A stretch of 64,000 nt of DNA. Origin: Haliangium sp050303215 (GTDB lineage: Bacteria > Myxococcota_A > Polyangia > Haliangiales > Haliangiaceae). The stretch spans positions 12,746 through 76,745 of the forward strand of contig NZ_JBNLBH010000077.1 in assembly GCF_050303215.1 (NCBI RefSeq). Reading direction: 5' to 3'. Position numbers and translations under genes: made by a program. Shown piece by piece: positions 29,430 through 41,919 of the stretch (the stretch's first letter is position 1; each line of letters starts with the position of its first letter). The notes beneath the pieces were generated by a model, which made no database searches, was not told the DNA's origin, and worked only from the letters and a program-made list of their open reading frames with translations.

Positions 29430-29609
29430 ATGAATCGACAGAACAAAGACAAGCTCGCCAACTCCAAGTCCCTCCAGAGCAAGGGCCGCGCGAAGCGGTC
29501 GGCGCTGTCGCTGAACCGGACCACGCTTCGCGAGCTGCAGAGCCGTGAGCTCGGGGACGTGGTCGGCGGCGGGACCTTCATGAAGAGCCAGTGCTTCTGC
29601 CCCATCTAG
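29430..29609 (+). CDS. RiPP-type precursor peptide 2
   Basis: A 59-residue tandem paralogue of the peptide at 29170, with identical length and start context (AAAGGATTTGTC then ATG). The leader MNRQNKDK...LSLNRTTLRELQSRELGDVVGG is nearly superimposable on copy 1. The 12-residue core GTFMKSQCFCPI carries Thr, Ser and two Cys, which could form (methyl)lanthionines, azoles or a disulfide. The leader is conserved and the core diversified, as expected of RiPP families. The gap between the two genes is 80 bp and a strong hairpin follows this one, so they are probably one transcript. Confidence 0.8.
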   Translation: MNRQNKDKLANSKSLQSKGRAKRSALSLNRTTLRELQSRELGDVVGGGTFMKSQCFCPI

Positions 29610-29625
29610 CCGGTGCTCGCGGACG

Positions 29626-29657
29626 CCCTCGGCGCTCGCGCGAGCGCTCGCCGAGGG
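29626..29657 (+). terminator. Hairpin after the precursor pair
   Basis: A 9-bp perfect stem, CCCTCGGCG (29626-29634) against CGCCGAGGG (29649-29657). The loop itself contains CTCGCGCGAG. It lies 16 bases after the second precursor stop and is the probable transcript end for the peptide genes. Confidence 0.6.
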
Positions 29658-29752
29658 CCAGGTTCCTCCTGTCCGCGCCGGCCCAAGCGGTGGCCGCGCG
29701 CGGGCGCTGCAACCCAACCGACGACACGCGCGCTGAGCCGCACATCCCCGGC

Positions 29753-31276
<1,524 letters not shown>

Positions 31277-31314
31277 GCTCCCTTACTATAGAACTCTCCT
31301 CCCGAGGCTGTCGA

Positions 31315-31371
31315 CAGCGACATATCGCTGCACAACGACATATCGCTGCCGACATCAGCGAGATATCGCTG
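31315..31371 (+). promoter_or_regulatory. Three tandem palindromic activator sites
   Basis: Three copies of the 16-bp palindrome CAGCGA-N4-TCGCTG. Site 1 is 31315-31330 (spacer CATA, perfect). Site 2 is 31333-31348 (spacer CATA, one mismatch, CAACGA). Site 3 is 31356-31371 (spacer GATA, perfect). Centres are 18 and 23 bp apart, lying about 75 to 115 bp upstream of the predicted sigma-54 start site. That is the usual place for enhancer-binding-protein sites, and they sit beside the gene for such a protein. Confidence 0.78.
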
Positions 31372-31411
31372 GACCGACGACCTCACCGAAGTAATATCAA
31401 GCAGTTACCCA

Positions 31412-31427
31412 TGGCACGGACTGTGCT
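31412..31427 (+). promoter_or_regulatory. Sigma-54 (-24/-12) promoter
   Basis: TGGCACG-GACT-GTGCT matches the consensus TGGCACG-N4-TTGCW at 11 of 12 fixed positions, with the invariant GG (31413-31414) and GC (31425-31426) correctly spaced. Predicted transcription start is about 31438, just 3 bases before the ATG at 31441. It rules out the in-frame ATG at 31411, which lies inside the promoter. Confidence 0.8.
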
Positions 31428-31440
31428 CTTGTCACAGTCC

Positions 31441-32715
<1,275 letters not shown>

Positions 32716-32724
32716 GAGACCGCA

Positions 32725-33840
<1,116 letters not shown>

Positions 33841-33850
33841 GAGGAAGATG

Positions 33851-34534
<684 letters not shown>

Positions 34535-34547
34535 CCCGCGCCGCGTT

Positions 34548-34561
34548 CTCGCCGCGGCGAG
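34548..34561. terminator. Palindrome between convergent genes
   Basis: CTCGCCGCGGCGAG is a perfect 14-bp palindrome in the 54-bp gap between the cytochrome stop and the lysoplasmalogenase stop. It may end transcripts from both sides; there is no T-run. Confidence 0.4.
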
Positions 34562-34588
34562 CACGCGCGCCCGATCCCCCCTGCCCCG

Positions 34589-35260
34589 TCAGTCCTCACG
34601 CGCGGGCTCTCCTGCGGCGAGCACGCCCATGATCAGCAGCACCTGCGCGACCACGTAGGTGAGCATCACCCAGAAGCCATGCGCCGCGATCGGGGAGTCG
34701 GTGAACTCCCCCAGCGCGATGAGGCTGTCGGAGATGATGAAGATGAAGCCGCCGAGGGTCCCGGCCCAGCCCATCCCGGTGGCCAGGATCGCCATGCTCA
34801 GGATGGCCACCGCATAGACGATGATGAGTGGCAAGAGCGACCCCGCCCCGGAGGCGCAGGCGCTCACCAGCAGCACCCCGATCGCGGCGTACGCGAGCAT
34901 CCACAGGGGCTGGCGGACCAAGATGCTGCGGCTCCGGTGGGGCAAGAAGGTGATGGTGTAGATGATCTGGGCCACCAGGAAGAAGCCGACCAAGAGCATG
35001 AAGGCCGTGCTCCCAGAGGCGAACAAGGGCGCGGTATCCCCGAGCCAGGAGAAGAACAGGGCCACGAACGCGAGCCGGGCCTCGCGCGTGCGCGGCCGAC
35101 GCGTGGCCAGGAACAGACATAGCCCGAGCAAGGGCATGAGCAGCGCCTTGGTGGGCGGGATCCAGTCGCTGTCGCCGCGCAGGTGAGCGGCCAGGTGGGC
35201 GGCGAGCACCACCGCCAGCGCCGCGGCGGCAGGGAGGGGGAAGGGGAAACGTCGGGGCAT
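34589..35260 (-). CDS. YhhN-family membrane protein (lysoplasmalogenase-like)
   Basis: A 223-residue polytopic protein with about eight membrane helices, matching the YhhN/TMEM86 family. The diagnostic acidic motifs are present: 'FFSWLGDTAPL' (about residue 70) and 'FIFIISDSLIALGEF' (about 180). TMEM86 proteins hydrolyse the vinyl-ether bond of lysoplasmalogens. Plasmalogen-like ether lipids do occur in myxobacteria, so the role is reasonable. The frame is open upstream to 35356, but the Met at 35260 begins the first hydrophobic helix. Convergent with the cytochrome operon. Confidence 0.85.
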   Translation of the reverse strand: MPRRFPFPLPAAAALAVVLAAHLAAHLRGDSDWIPPTKALLMPLLGLCLFLATRRPRTREARLAFVALFFSWLGDTAPLFASGSTAFMLLVGFFLVAQIIYTITFLPHRSRSILVRQPLWMLAYAAIGVLLVSACASGAGSLLPLIIVYAVAILSMAILATGMGWAGTLGGFIFIISDSLIALGEFTDSPIAAHGFWVMLTYVVAQVLLIMGVLAAGEPARED

Positions 35261-35352
35261 GCGCCATAGTGCCCTGTCGCTGGCCGGTGGTGAAGCCCCG
35301 AGGACGACGCTCGTCGTGGTCGCGCGCCGGCCGCGGGCCCGGACGGACGAGA

Positions 35353-36105
35353 TCACCCGCGCAGATGGGCGTCGAAGAAGCCGAGGATCCGCGCGCGCGC
35401 GTCAGCGCTCGCCTGGGCGTCGTAGCGAGTGTTCGACAGCCGAGCCAGCAGGGTGAAGATCCAGGAGCCGTCCCCGGGCGCGTGGTCGTTCATGAAGCCG
35501 TGCCCGACGCCCGGATACTCTTTCACATCGTGAGCGATCCCGTGGGCCGTGAGCACGCCCTCGAGTCGCGCCGCCGCGCCCTTGAGGCTCGAATCGTCCC
35601 CGCCGTAGCTCGCGACGATCGGGCAGGCATCGGCGAGCCGCTCCCACCCGTCCTCGCTCATGGCCCCGTAGTTGACCGACGACGCGGCGTAGCCGTGGCC
35701 CGGCGCCAGCATCAGGGCGAACCCGCCGCCCAGGCAGAAGCCGATAATGCCTACCCGTCCGGTCCCTTGCGGATGTCGCGACAACCAGCTTCGCACGGCC
35801 GATAGATCGTCGAAGGCCGGCCCCTGCGCTCCTCGCCCCAGATCTCGCATGATGCGGAACAGACACCGCATCCGCCCGCCCCAATGGAACAAGTCGGGCG
35901 CGGCCGCCAGGTACCCCGCGGCGGCCAGCCAGCGCGCGTGGTTGCGACAGTCCTCGGTCATGCCGAGGGCGTCATGCACGACCACGACGCCGGGCCAGGG
36001 GCCGTCACCCGGCGGCGTCGCCACGAAGGTCGGAGTTGGCCCTCGCGATCCACCTGCGATCGAGATCATGCCCGAGCTGTCAATGTCAGGGAGGACTGTG
36101 GTCAT
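35353..36105 (-). CDS. Dienelactone-hydrolase-family protein
   Basis: A 250-residue alpha/beta hydrolase of the DLH type. The nucleophile elbow is 'GFCLGGGFAL' (Cys nucleophile), with a later Asp in 'SYGGDDSSLKG' and the His in 'GVGHGFMND', giving a Cys-Asp-His triad. The N-terminal part 'WPGVVVVHDALGMTEDCRNH' is also standard. Such enzymes open cyclic enol-lactones or act as general carboxylesterases. The Met at 36105 gives a normal-length N-terminus; the Met at 36156 is an alternative and neither has a clear ribosome site. It follows the A-T-TE gene on the same strand (22 to 73 bp gap), so the two may be co-transcribed. Confidence 0.86.
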   Translation of the reverse strand: MTTVLPDIDSSGMISIAGGSRGPTPTFVATPPGDGPWPGVVVVHDALGMTEDCRNHARWLAAAGYLAAAPDLFHWGGRMRCLFRIMRDLGRGAQGPAFDDLSAVRSWLSRHPQGTGRVGIIGFCLGGGFALMLAPGHGYAASSVNYGAMSEDGWERLADACPIVASYGGDDSSLKGAAARLEGVLTAHGIAHDVKEYPGVGHGFMNDHAPGDGSWIFTLLARLSNTRYDAQASADARARILGFFDAHLRG

Positions 36106-36177
36106 CGTCGCATCTACCAACGCCCGGCCCGGCGTACCACCGCCGGCACCAGTCATCTCGGGTCGAGCGCCGCGCGC

Positions 36178-38898
36178 CTATGCGCGGCCGGCGCTGACCT
36201 GCTTCAGGCGCTCGGCCAGGCGCTCGGCCAGGGTGTTGACGTTCGGCTCGCGCATGACCGTGTGGTGCTTGCCGGGGATGACGTCCACGTCGACCGGGGC
36301 AACGTCACCCCAGCCCGCGTGCATGTCGGCGTCGCTCGGGTTCTCCGGCAGGACATCGCTGGCGCGGAACATCGTGACCCGCGTGGGCTGAGGCTGGGGC
36401 TGATAGTGCCAGAACGCGTGGAAGTTCCCCTGGAGCACGGGCACCAGCGCGCGCAGATCATCACGGGTCATCCCCTCCGGCCCCAGGCCACCGGAGAGCG
36501 CCCGCTCGAGCTCCGCGGCCGACAGCTCGTCGACGCCGATACGGATGAGCCGCTCCAGCGTGACCCCGTCGATCACCAGCCCCATGCCGGCGGCCGTCAG
36601 GTGCCACTCGTCGGTATCGGGGGGCGCGGTCGAGGTCCGGCAGTCGGAGTCGACCATGGCGAGGAAGGCCACCTCTTGCTCCTGCTCGCGAAGCTGGCGA
36701 GCCATCTCGTAGGCGATGGTCCCGCCCAGGGAGTAACCGATCAGGAGGTACGGGCCCTGGGCACGCACAGCCCGCACAGTCGCCACATAGTCGGCCGCGA
36801 TGGCCTCGATGGTGTTGGGCGCGGGCTCGTCCCCGCCGAAACCGCGCGCCTGCAGGGCGTAGACGGGCCGGCCCTCGCCCAACAGGCGCACCAGGTCGGA
36901 GAAGATGATGCCCATACCCAAGACCCCGGGCACACAGAACAGCGGGGTCTCGGCGCCGCTGGTTTGCAGCGGCATGACGCCCGCGGTCGCGGACGCCGAG
37001 TCGCTGTCGAGGATCTCGGCCAGCGCGGCAATGGTCGGGGCCTGAAACACCGCCGTCGACCGTGTTCGGCGGCCGAGCACCTCGCCCAGGCGAGTGGCCA
37101 GACGAACCGCGAGCAGGGAGTGACCGCCGAGGTCGAAGAAGTCGTCGTTGACGCCGACCTTGGCCACGCCCAGGATCTCTGCCCAGACCTCGGCGAGCTT
37201 CTGTTCCAGCTCGGTCCTCGGCGCCACGTAGTCCGCGGTGGCGGCGTAGTCCTCGGGCCGCGGTGACGGCAGCGCGCCCCGGTCCACCTTGCCGTTGGGG
37301 TTGAGCGGGAACTCGTCGAGGATCACGATCGCCGACGGGACCATGTAATCCGGCAGCCGCTCTTGCAGGAAGCCACGCAGCTCGGCCACATCGAGCGATG
37401 CGCCGCTCATCCCGTCGACGTACCCGACCAGGCGCCGATCCCCGGGCTCGTCCTCGCGCACCATGATCAGCCCGTGCGCCACTCCCGGGTGCTGGGCCAG
37501 CACCGCCTCGATCTCGCCCGGCTCGACCCGGAAGCCACGAATCTTGACCTGGAAGTCCGCGCGTCCGATGAACTCCAATGTCCCGTCGGGCAGCCACCGC
37601 GCGCGGTCGCCAGTCCGATACATACGCGCATCGGGCTGATCTGAGAACGGGTTGGGGACGAAGCGCTCCTCGGTGAGCTCGGGCTGGTGCAGATAGCCAC
37701 GGGCCAGCCCCACCCCGCCGATGTAGAGCTCCCCGACCGCGCCGACCGGGACCAGCTCCCGAGCCTCGTCCAACAGGTAGACCTGAGTATTGCGGACCGG
37801 CTTGCCGATGGGGACCGTGCCCCCGTCCTCCGGTATCTCGGTGACCAGGTGCCAGGTGGTGAGACAGCTATTCTCGGCCGGCCCGTAGGCGTGCACCAAG
37901 CGCTCGGGCGGGCCGGCGCGCATGACCGCGGCCACCCACTGGGGCTGGACCGCCTCGCCGCCGAAGAGCAGGTGCTTCACCCCGCGGAACGCCGACGGGT
38001 GGACACGCGCGATCTGGTTGAACAACGCGGTGGCCAGGATCAGGATGGAGATCTTCTCCCGGCGCAGGGTCTCTTCCAGCTCGAACGGCGACAGCACGAC
38101 CTCGGTCGGAATCCCGACCAGGCAGGCGCCGCTCAGGAACGCGCCCCAGACCTCCAGCAGCACCAGATCGAACGACGCATTGGAGACCTGAGCAACCCGA
38201 TCGTGGGCTTGATAGGGGATGTAGTCGTTGTTGACGATCAGGCGGATCAGGGCCGTGTGCGAGGTCGCGACCCCCTTGGGGCGCCCGGTGGAACCGGAGG
38301 TATAGATGACATACGCGAGGTTGCTGGGCGCGGCGCGGTTCGCGAGCCGGTCCTGAGGATGAGCCGCGATGGCGTCCGCGTCGGCGTCCAGGCACACCAC
38401 CTGAGTGCCCTCCGGCGGCGTGGCCGGGGCCAGTTCCTTCATGGTCACCAGGACCCGCGCTCGCGAGTCGGCGATCATGAAGGCCTGCCGCTCGGCAGGG
38501 TAGCCGGGGTCCACGTTCACGACCCCGCCGCTGGCCTTGAGCGCCGCGACCCAGGCGACCACCATCTCCACCGAGCGCTCCAACGACACAGCGACTAGTA
38601 CATCTGGACCAATGCCCAGAGACTGCAAGTGATGCGCGAGCTGATTGGCCCGGCGATCCAGCTCTGCGTAGCTCAGGGTCTCGCCCCCCCAAACCACGGC
38701 TTCGGCGCTCGGGTCCTGGTCGACGTGGGCTTCGATCAGCTCGTGAGCACACTTGTCGCGCGGAAACTCGACCTCGGTTGCGTTCCATTGCCGCAGCAAC
38801 AGATCCCGATCGTGCTCCGACAGCGGCGCGGGTGTGGCTGCCGCCTGCTCGCCCGACAGGTCGTCCTGTCCAGGGCCATCTCCGGTACGTTGAACCAT
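36178..38898 (-). CDS. Stand-alone A-T-TE synthetase (NRPS-like)
   Basis: A 906-residue non-ribosomal-peptide-synthetase-like protein without a condensation domain. The adenylation domain has the core motifs in order: YTSGSTGRPKGV, AYGPAENS, YRTGDRARW, 'GRADFQVKIRGFRVEPGEIE' and NPNGKVDR. A carrier domain follows (FFDLGGHSLL, phosphopantetheine Ser at about residue 595). The C-terminal thioesterase has GYSLGG (Ser near 718) and His in 'PGKHHTVM'. The first 40 residues (LSEHDRDLLLRQWNATEVEF) look like the linker that normally follows a condensation domain. The A-domain pocket begins D-L-x-x-L, but a substrate cannot be assigned. The ATG at 38898 has AAGGAGC 8 bases upstream. A-T-TE enzymes elsewhere dimerise aryl pyruvates to furanones or quinones. 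Confidence 0.92.
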   Translation of the reverse strand: MVQRTGDGPGQDDLSGEQAAATPAPLSEHDRDLLLRQWNATEVEFPRDKCAHELIEAHVDQDPSAEAVVWGGETLSYAELDRRANQLAHHLQSLGIGPDVLVAVSLERSVEMVVAWVAALKASGGVVNVDPGYPAERQAFMIADSRARVLVTMKELAPATPPEGTQVVCLDADADAIAAHPQDRLANRAAPSNLAYVIYTSGSTGRPKGVATSHTALIRLIVNNDYIPYQAHDRVAQVSNASFDLVLLEVWGAFLSGACLVGIPTEVVLSPFELEETLRREKISILILATALFNQIARVHPSAFRGVKHLLFGGEAVQPQWVAAVMRAGPPERLVHAYGPAENSCLTTWHLVTEIPEDGGTVPIGKPVRNTQVYLLDEARELVPVGAVGELYIGGVGLARGYLHQPELTEERFVPNPFSDQPDARMYRTGDRARWLPDGTLEFIGRADFQVKIRGFRVEPGEIEAVLAQHPGVAHGLIMVREDEPGDRRLVGYVDGMSGASLDVAELRGFLQERLPDYMVPSAIVILDEFPLNPNGKVDRGALPSPRPEDYAATADYVAPRTELEQKLAEVWAEILGVAKVGVNDDFFDLGGHSLLAVRLATRLGEVLGRRTRSTAVFQAPTIAALAEILDSDSASATAGVMPLQTSGAETPLFCVPGVLGMGIIFSDLVRLLGEGRPVYALQARGFGGDEPAPNTIEAIAADYVATVRAVRAQGPYLLIGYSLGGTIAYEMARQLREQEQEVAFLAMVDSDCRTSTAPPDTDEWHLTAAGMGLVIDGVTLERLIRIGVDELSAAELERALSGGLGPEGMTRDDLRALVPVLQGNFHAFWHYQPQPQPTRVTMFRASDVLPENPSDADMHAGWGDVAPVDVDVIPGKHHTVMREPNVNTLAERLAERLKQVSAGRA

Positions 38899-39199
38899 GA
38901 GGAACAGCTCCTTCTTGCCGGGCTCAGCGACAGGTCGTTCCCAAGCACGGCTGGACAAGGCAAGTTAGCATGCCGGGTTCCGCGCCTGCAAGTGACCACG
39001 GACGCCCCCCTGAGGCAACCTGGGGCCATTCGGAGTCACCCCATCGAGCACGACGCCGTCCCCGGCCCGCGATGAACTTCCGCTTCGCTGATGCTGCCGT
39101 CCGTTGCCGCGGGCAACCCCTCCCACCTCGCTTCCCTGATGCTACCGTGGGGTGCTTAGCTGGCGCGTCGGCTTCTCTGAAGATACGCTTGGACGACAA
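38899..39199. other. Divergent intergenic region with direct repeats
   Basis: A 301-bp gap between the A-T-TE synthetase and the small protein gene. It has two 21-bp imperfect direct repeats sharing the core CTGATGCT(G/A)CCGT: 39080-39100 and 39128-39148 (18 of 21 positions alike). The second is about 50 bp upstream of the small gene. They could be activator sites or tandem promoters. No gene is seen. Confidence 0.4.
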
Positions 39200-39391
39200 A
39201 TGAGCGACCAACGTGACGACGATGTGCAGCGCTACCAGGCGAGCATCGAAGCCCGCGCCCGCGCCTTGGTCGCGCACCACCCCGAGCTCGCCGACGACGT
39301 CGAGGCCTACGTGCTCAAAGAACGCGACGAGTGCGTCGTGCTCGAGACCCAGACCCAATGCGTGACCCTGATGCTCGAGCGAGCGGGCTGA
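39200..39391 (+). CDS. Small acidic protein of unknown function
   Basis: A 63-residue cytosolic protein (MSDQRDDDVQRYQASIEARA at its start), acidic and predicted helical, with two Cys near the C-terminus (DECVVL and TQCVTL). No family was recognised. The ATG at 39200 is preferred over the longer frame from 39152 because the latter has no ribosome site and an atypical N-terminus. It lies 29 bp before the Cys-box/propeller gene on the same strand, so the two are probably one transcription unit. Confidence 0.55.
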   Translation: MSDQRDDDVQRYQASIEARARALVAHHPELADDVEAYVLKERDECVVLETQTQCVTLMLERAG

Positions 39392-39420
39392 GGTCGCTAT
39401 CCCCCCACGCGCGACGCCCC

Positions 39421-40557
39421 ATGCCCCTGCGTTCCAGCCTCTGCTCCCACTGTCAGCGCCAGCCTCCCGTCACCCCGTGTGCCCACTGCGGCCGCATGGT
39501 GTGCGCCGACTGCAGCGCCGATGAGGCGACCTGCGCCGCGCCGCGAGCACGCTCGTTCCGGATCGGCTTCGGCCGGAGCCTGCACCAATTCGACCCCACC
39601 GGGGAGCTGGCCTTGGTGGCTAGTTGGTTCAGACGCCAGCGGGTGTTCGACCTCCTCCGGCGCCGACACGTGGCCGACGCCGTGACCCTGCCGTATTCGC
39701 GGGTACCGCTGTCGCCGATCGTGCACAACCGCCTCGTCGCCTGGGCCTGGACCGAGTTGCAGAATCAGGGGGGCAGCAACGGCTCCATGCGCAGGTTCCG
39801 TGGCTTGAACCTGGCGGCGCTCCCGCGAGGTGAGGTCCGCCGGGTCGAAAACCACCGCGACGACGACTTCGAGCTCCCGATCGATCTGCGCCTGAGCTCG
39901 TCAGGGCGCGTAGCCTGGTTCTCCACCCGCAGCGAGACCATTCGGATGTGGAGCCTCGACGGCAAGGAGCAGCATGAGCACACCCCGCTGCGCGCGGCCG
40001 TGATCCAGTCGGCCGACTTCGACGACGGCGCCGACCTCTTGTTCACAGCCACCTACGGCTACGCCGCCGTGCATCGCGTCGCCGGGCCCGAGCTCGTCGC
40101 GACCGGCCGCATCCGCCTGCCGGACAGCGACAACCCCTGGCTCGCCGGCGCGGGCGGGCGCGTCGTGGTCATTTCGGACTATCGCGGCGATCGCGGCCAC
40201 GAGCTCAGCGCTTTCGCGCTCGACCACGAAGGCGCCCCGGCGCACGCGCCCTTCTACACCTGGTCCGAGCACGACCCGCTGCCAATCAACATGGAGACCC
40301 CGCGCATCCAGCACCCGATCGTGGCCACCCTCGGCCCCGACGGACGCTACGTCGCGCTCGCGCTCGAAGACGGACGCCTGGCCGTACACGACCTCGACCG
40401 GACGACGGTCCGCTACCTCCGTGCTCACGGCCGCGGGGTCACTGCGCTGCGCTTCAGCAAGGACGCCGGGAGCCTGCTCAGCACCAACGGCCGCCGGGTG
40501 ATCATCAGACCCCGCCGGGGAGATGAGTTCTTGGAGCTGGCCCGCGCGCGCGGGTGA
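39421..40557 (+). CDS. Zinc-finger-like N-terminus plus WD40/YVTN-like beta-propeller protein
   Basis: A 378-residue protein without a signal peptide. The first 40 residues hold paired cysteines C-x2-C...C-x2-C...C-x2-C...C (SLCSHC, TPCAHC, VCADC, TC), reminiscent of a B-box or small zinc ribbon. The remainder is a series of beta-rich repeats such as 'LSSSGRVAWFSTRSETIRMW', 'DLLFTATYGYAAVHRV', 'LGPDGRYVALALEDGRLAVHDL' and 'RFSKDAGSLLSTNGRRVII', which fits a WD40-like propeller. Probably a protein-interaction scaffold; no enzyme activity is visible. The start at 39421 is the Met just before the Cys box. Confidence 0.68.
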   Translation: MPLRSSLCSHCQRQPPVTPCAHCGRMVCADCSADEATCAAPRARSFRIGFGRSLHQFDPTGELALVASWFRRQRVFDLLRRRHVADAVTLPYSRVPLSPIVHNRLVAWAWTELQNQGGSNGSMRRFRGLNLAALPRGEVRRVENHRDDDFELPIDLRLSSSGRVAWFSTRSETIRMWSLDGKEQHEHTPLRAAVIQSADFDDGADLLFTATYGYAAVHRVAGPELVATGRIRLPDSDNPWLAGAGGRVVVISDYRGDRGHELSAFALDHEGAPAHAPFYTWSEHDPLPINMETPRIQHPIVATLGPDGRYVALALEDGRLAVHDLDRTTVRYLRAHGRGVTALRFSKDAGSLLSTNGRRVIIRPRRGDEFLELARARG

Positions 40558-40569
40558 CGCCCCCGCTGC

Positions 40570-41919
40570 TCACATGGTGCAGTAGGACCCGCTCACCGAC
40601 TGCCAACCACCAGACTCACAGGTGTACCAGGTGTTGCCGCCGCCGCAGACCTGGAAGTGGCACTCGGTGTGCTGGGTGGCGATGGGCGTGCCGTCGAGGT
40701 GGGCTCCAAACGGGCAGGAGCACGCGCCGCTGCCGCAGGTGAGCCCGGTCTGCTCCCACTGGTTGCTGGTCCGACACTCATAGACGTTGCCGTCCATGCC
40801 GCACACACGCATGCCGCAGTAGGTGAGCGAGGGCGGGATGTTGTCACCGTTGTGGTACTTGCCCGAGTAGCAGGTGCAGCCGAGGTCGGCGCTGTTGGGG
40901 GTGTAGCAGGCGTCTGGGCTCCCCGCCGAGGCCCGGTAGCAGCCGTTCGCGCACACCTCTTTGACCACCAGCGCCCCGTTCTTGCACACGTACAGCATGT
41001 TGGGGTCCCCGGCGACGCCGTTGCCGCCGCACCACAAGCCGCCTTCGGGCGAGCAGCTCTGGCTCGGCGGGGGCGGCGGGCTGCCGCCTCCGTACCAGTA
41101 CGAGTCACCGCCGAGCTGAGTGTAGATGGAGAGGGTGTGATCGCGGTACTTCTCCTTGACCTCGAGCCAGTCGCCGGTGCCCCACGCCTCGCCGTTGTAG
41201 TTATAGGCCAGGAAGCCGAGCCACAGCTCCCAGTCTGAGTTGCCGTTGATGGGGCGGATGCCGTTGATCCAGTCGTACATCGCCTGGGTGTTGGGGAAGA
41301 AGGGCGTGCGATCCGACCACCACGCCTTGAACAGCACGAAGTCGATCGCGGCCGCGATGCTGTCCTCGAGGTCGAGCACGTTGTGGGGCTGGTTGTTCCA
41401 ATACCCGGAGGTGCTCCACTTGCTCAGGGTCTGGCTGTGAGAGCCCTCGTCGAACTGCCACATGCCGAGGCCCCCATCCTGCTCCCAACACGGTCCGTCC
41501 CAGTACCCGGCCGTGACCGCGCCGCCGCCGCAGTCACTCGACGACGGGCCCGCGCACACCAGGGTGCTCACCTGGTTGTAGTACTCGCTGTAGCAGTGCG
41601 CCATCTGGGTCTCGGTGTAGGCGATGCCGGCGAAGATGAGCGGGTTGTTGATCAAGGGGTGACCGGCGTGGACCGCGCGGATGGCGTCCGAGCGCTGCTG
41701 CAGCAGGCTCAGCGACACCACCGCCTGATCGACCTGGTCGACCTGGTCGACCTGGTCGATCTGGTCGATCAGGTTGATCTGGTCCCGCTGGTCCCGCTGG
41801 TCGAAGAGCGGCGCATCGCCTTCGAGCGGCGCCGATACATCGCAAGCGCTCACGAGCAGGGCGCACCCCGCGGCTCCGAGACAGATACGGAGTCCGACAG
41901 CAATAGGCATGGATTTCAC
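40570..41919 (-). CDS. Lysozyme-like (SLT-fold) lipoprotein with DQ repeats and Cys-rich tail
   Basis: A 449-residue exported protein. The start is GTG at 41919, with GGAGGA 5-6 bases before it; the frame extends upstream but without a ribosome site. Lipobox LVSAC is followed by an acidic repeat of Asp-Gln units (about residues 37-63). The central domain 'LIFAGIAYTETQMAHC...GGLGMWQFDEG' resembles lytic transglycosylases, with a Glu in TETQ and a GxMQ-like WQF motif, so peptidoglycan or polysaccharide cleavage is plausible. After a PPPPP hinge comes a C-terminal region of about 20 cysteines in repeated C-x-G-x-C patterns, typical of myxobacterial surface modules. Anchored at the envelope, possibly acting on prey or own wall. 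Confidence 0.65.
   Translation of the reverse strand: MKSMPIAVGLRICLGAAGCALLVSACDVSAPLEGDAPLFDQRDQRDQINLIDQIDQVDQVDQVDQAVVSLSLLQQRSDAIRAVHAGHPLINNPLIFAGIAYTETQMAHCYSEYYNQVSTLVCAGPSSSDCGGGAVTAGYWDGPCWEQDGGLGMWQFDEGSHSQTLSKWSTSGYWNNQPHNVLDLEDSIAAAIDFVLFKAWWSDRTPFFPNTQAMYDWINGIRPINGNSDWELWLGFLAYNYNGEAWGTGDWLEVKEKYRDHTLSIYTQLGGDSYWYGGGSPPPPPSQSCSPEGGLWCGGNGVAGDPNMLYVCKNGALVVKEVCANGCYRASAGSPDACYTPNSADLGCTCYSGKYHNGDNIPPSLTYCGMRVCGMDGNVYECRTSNQWEQTGLTCGSGACSCPFGAHLDGTPIATQHTECHFQVCGGGNTWYTCESGGWQSVSGSYCTM
41728..41813 (+). repeat. 9-bp tandem repeat inside the lysozyme-like gene
   Basis: About nine units of a 9-bp motif (variants of GACCTGGTC, then GATCTGGTC and CCGCTGGTC). They encode the Asp-Gln-Val/Ile/Arg triplets just after the lipobox. 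Units are multiples of 3, so copy changes would keep the frame and only lengthen or shorten the surface tether. Confidence 0.8.

Noticed and set aside
31411..31440. ATG at 31411 as the start of the cytochrome c peroxidase gene
   Set aside because: It lies inside the predicted sigma-54 promoter, upstream of the expected transcript start, and gives a poor signal peptide.
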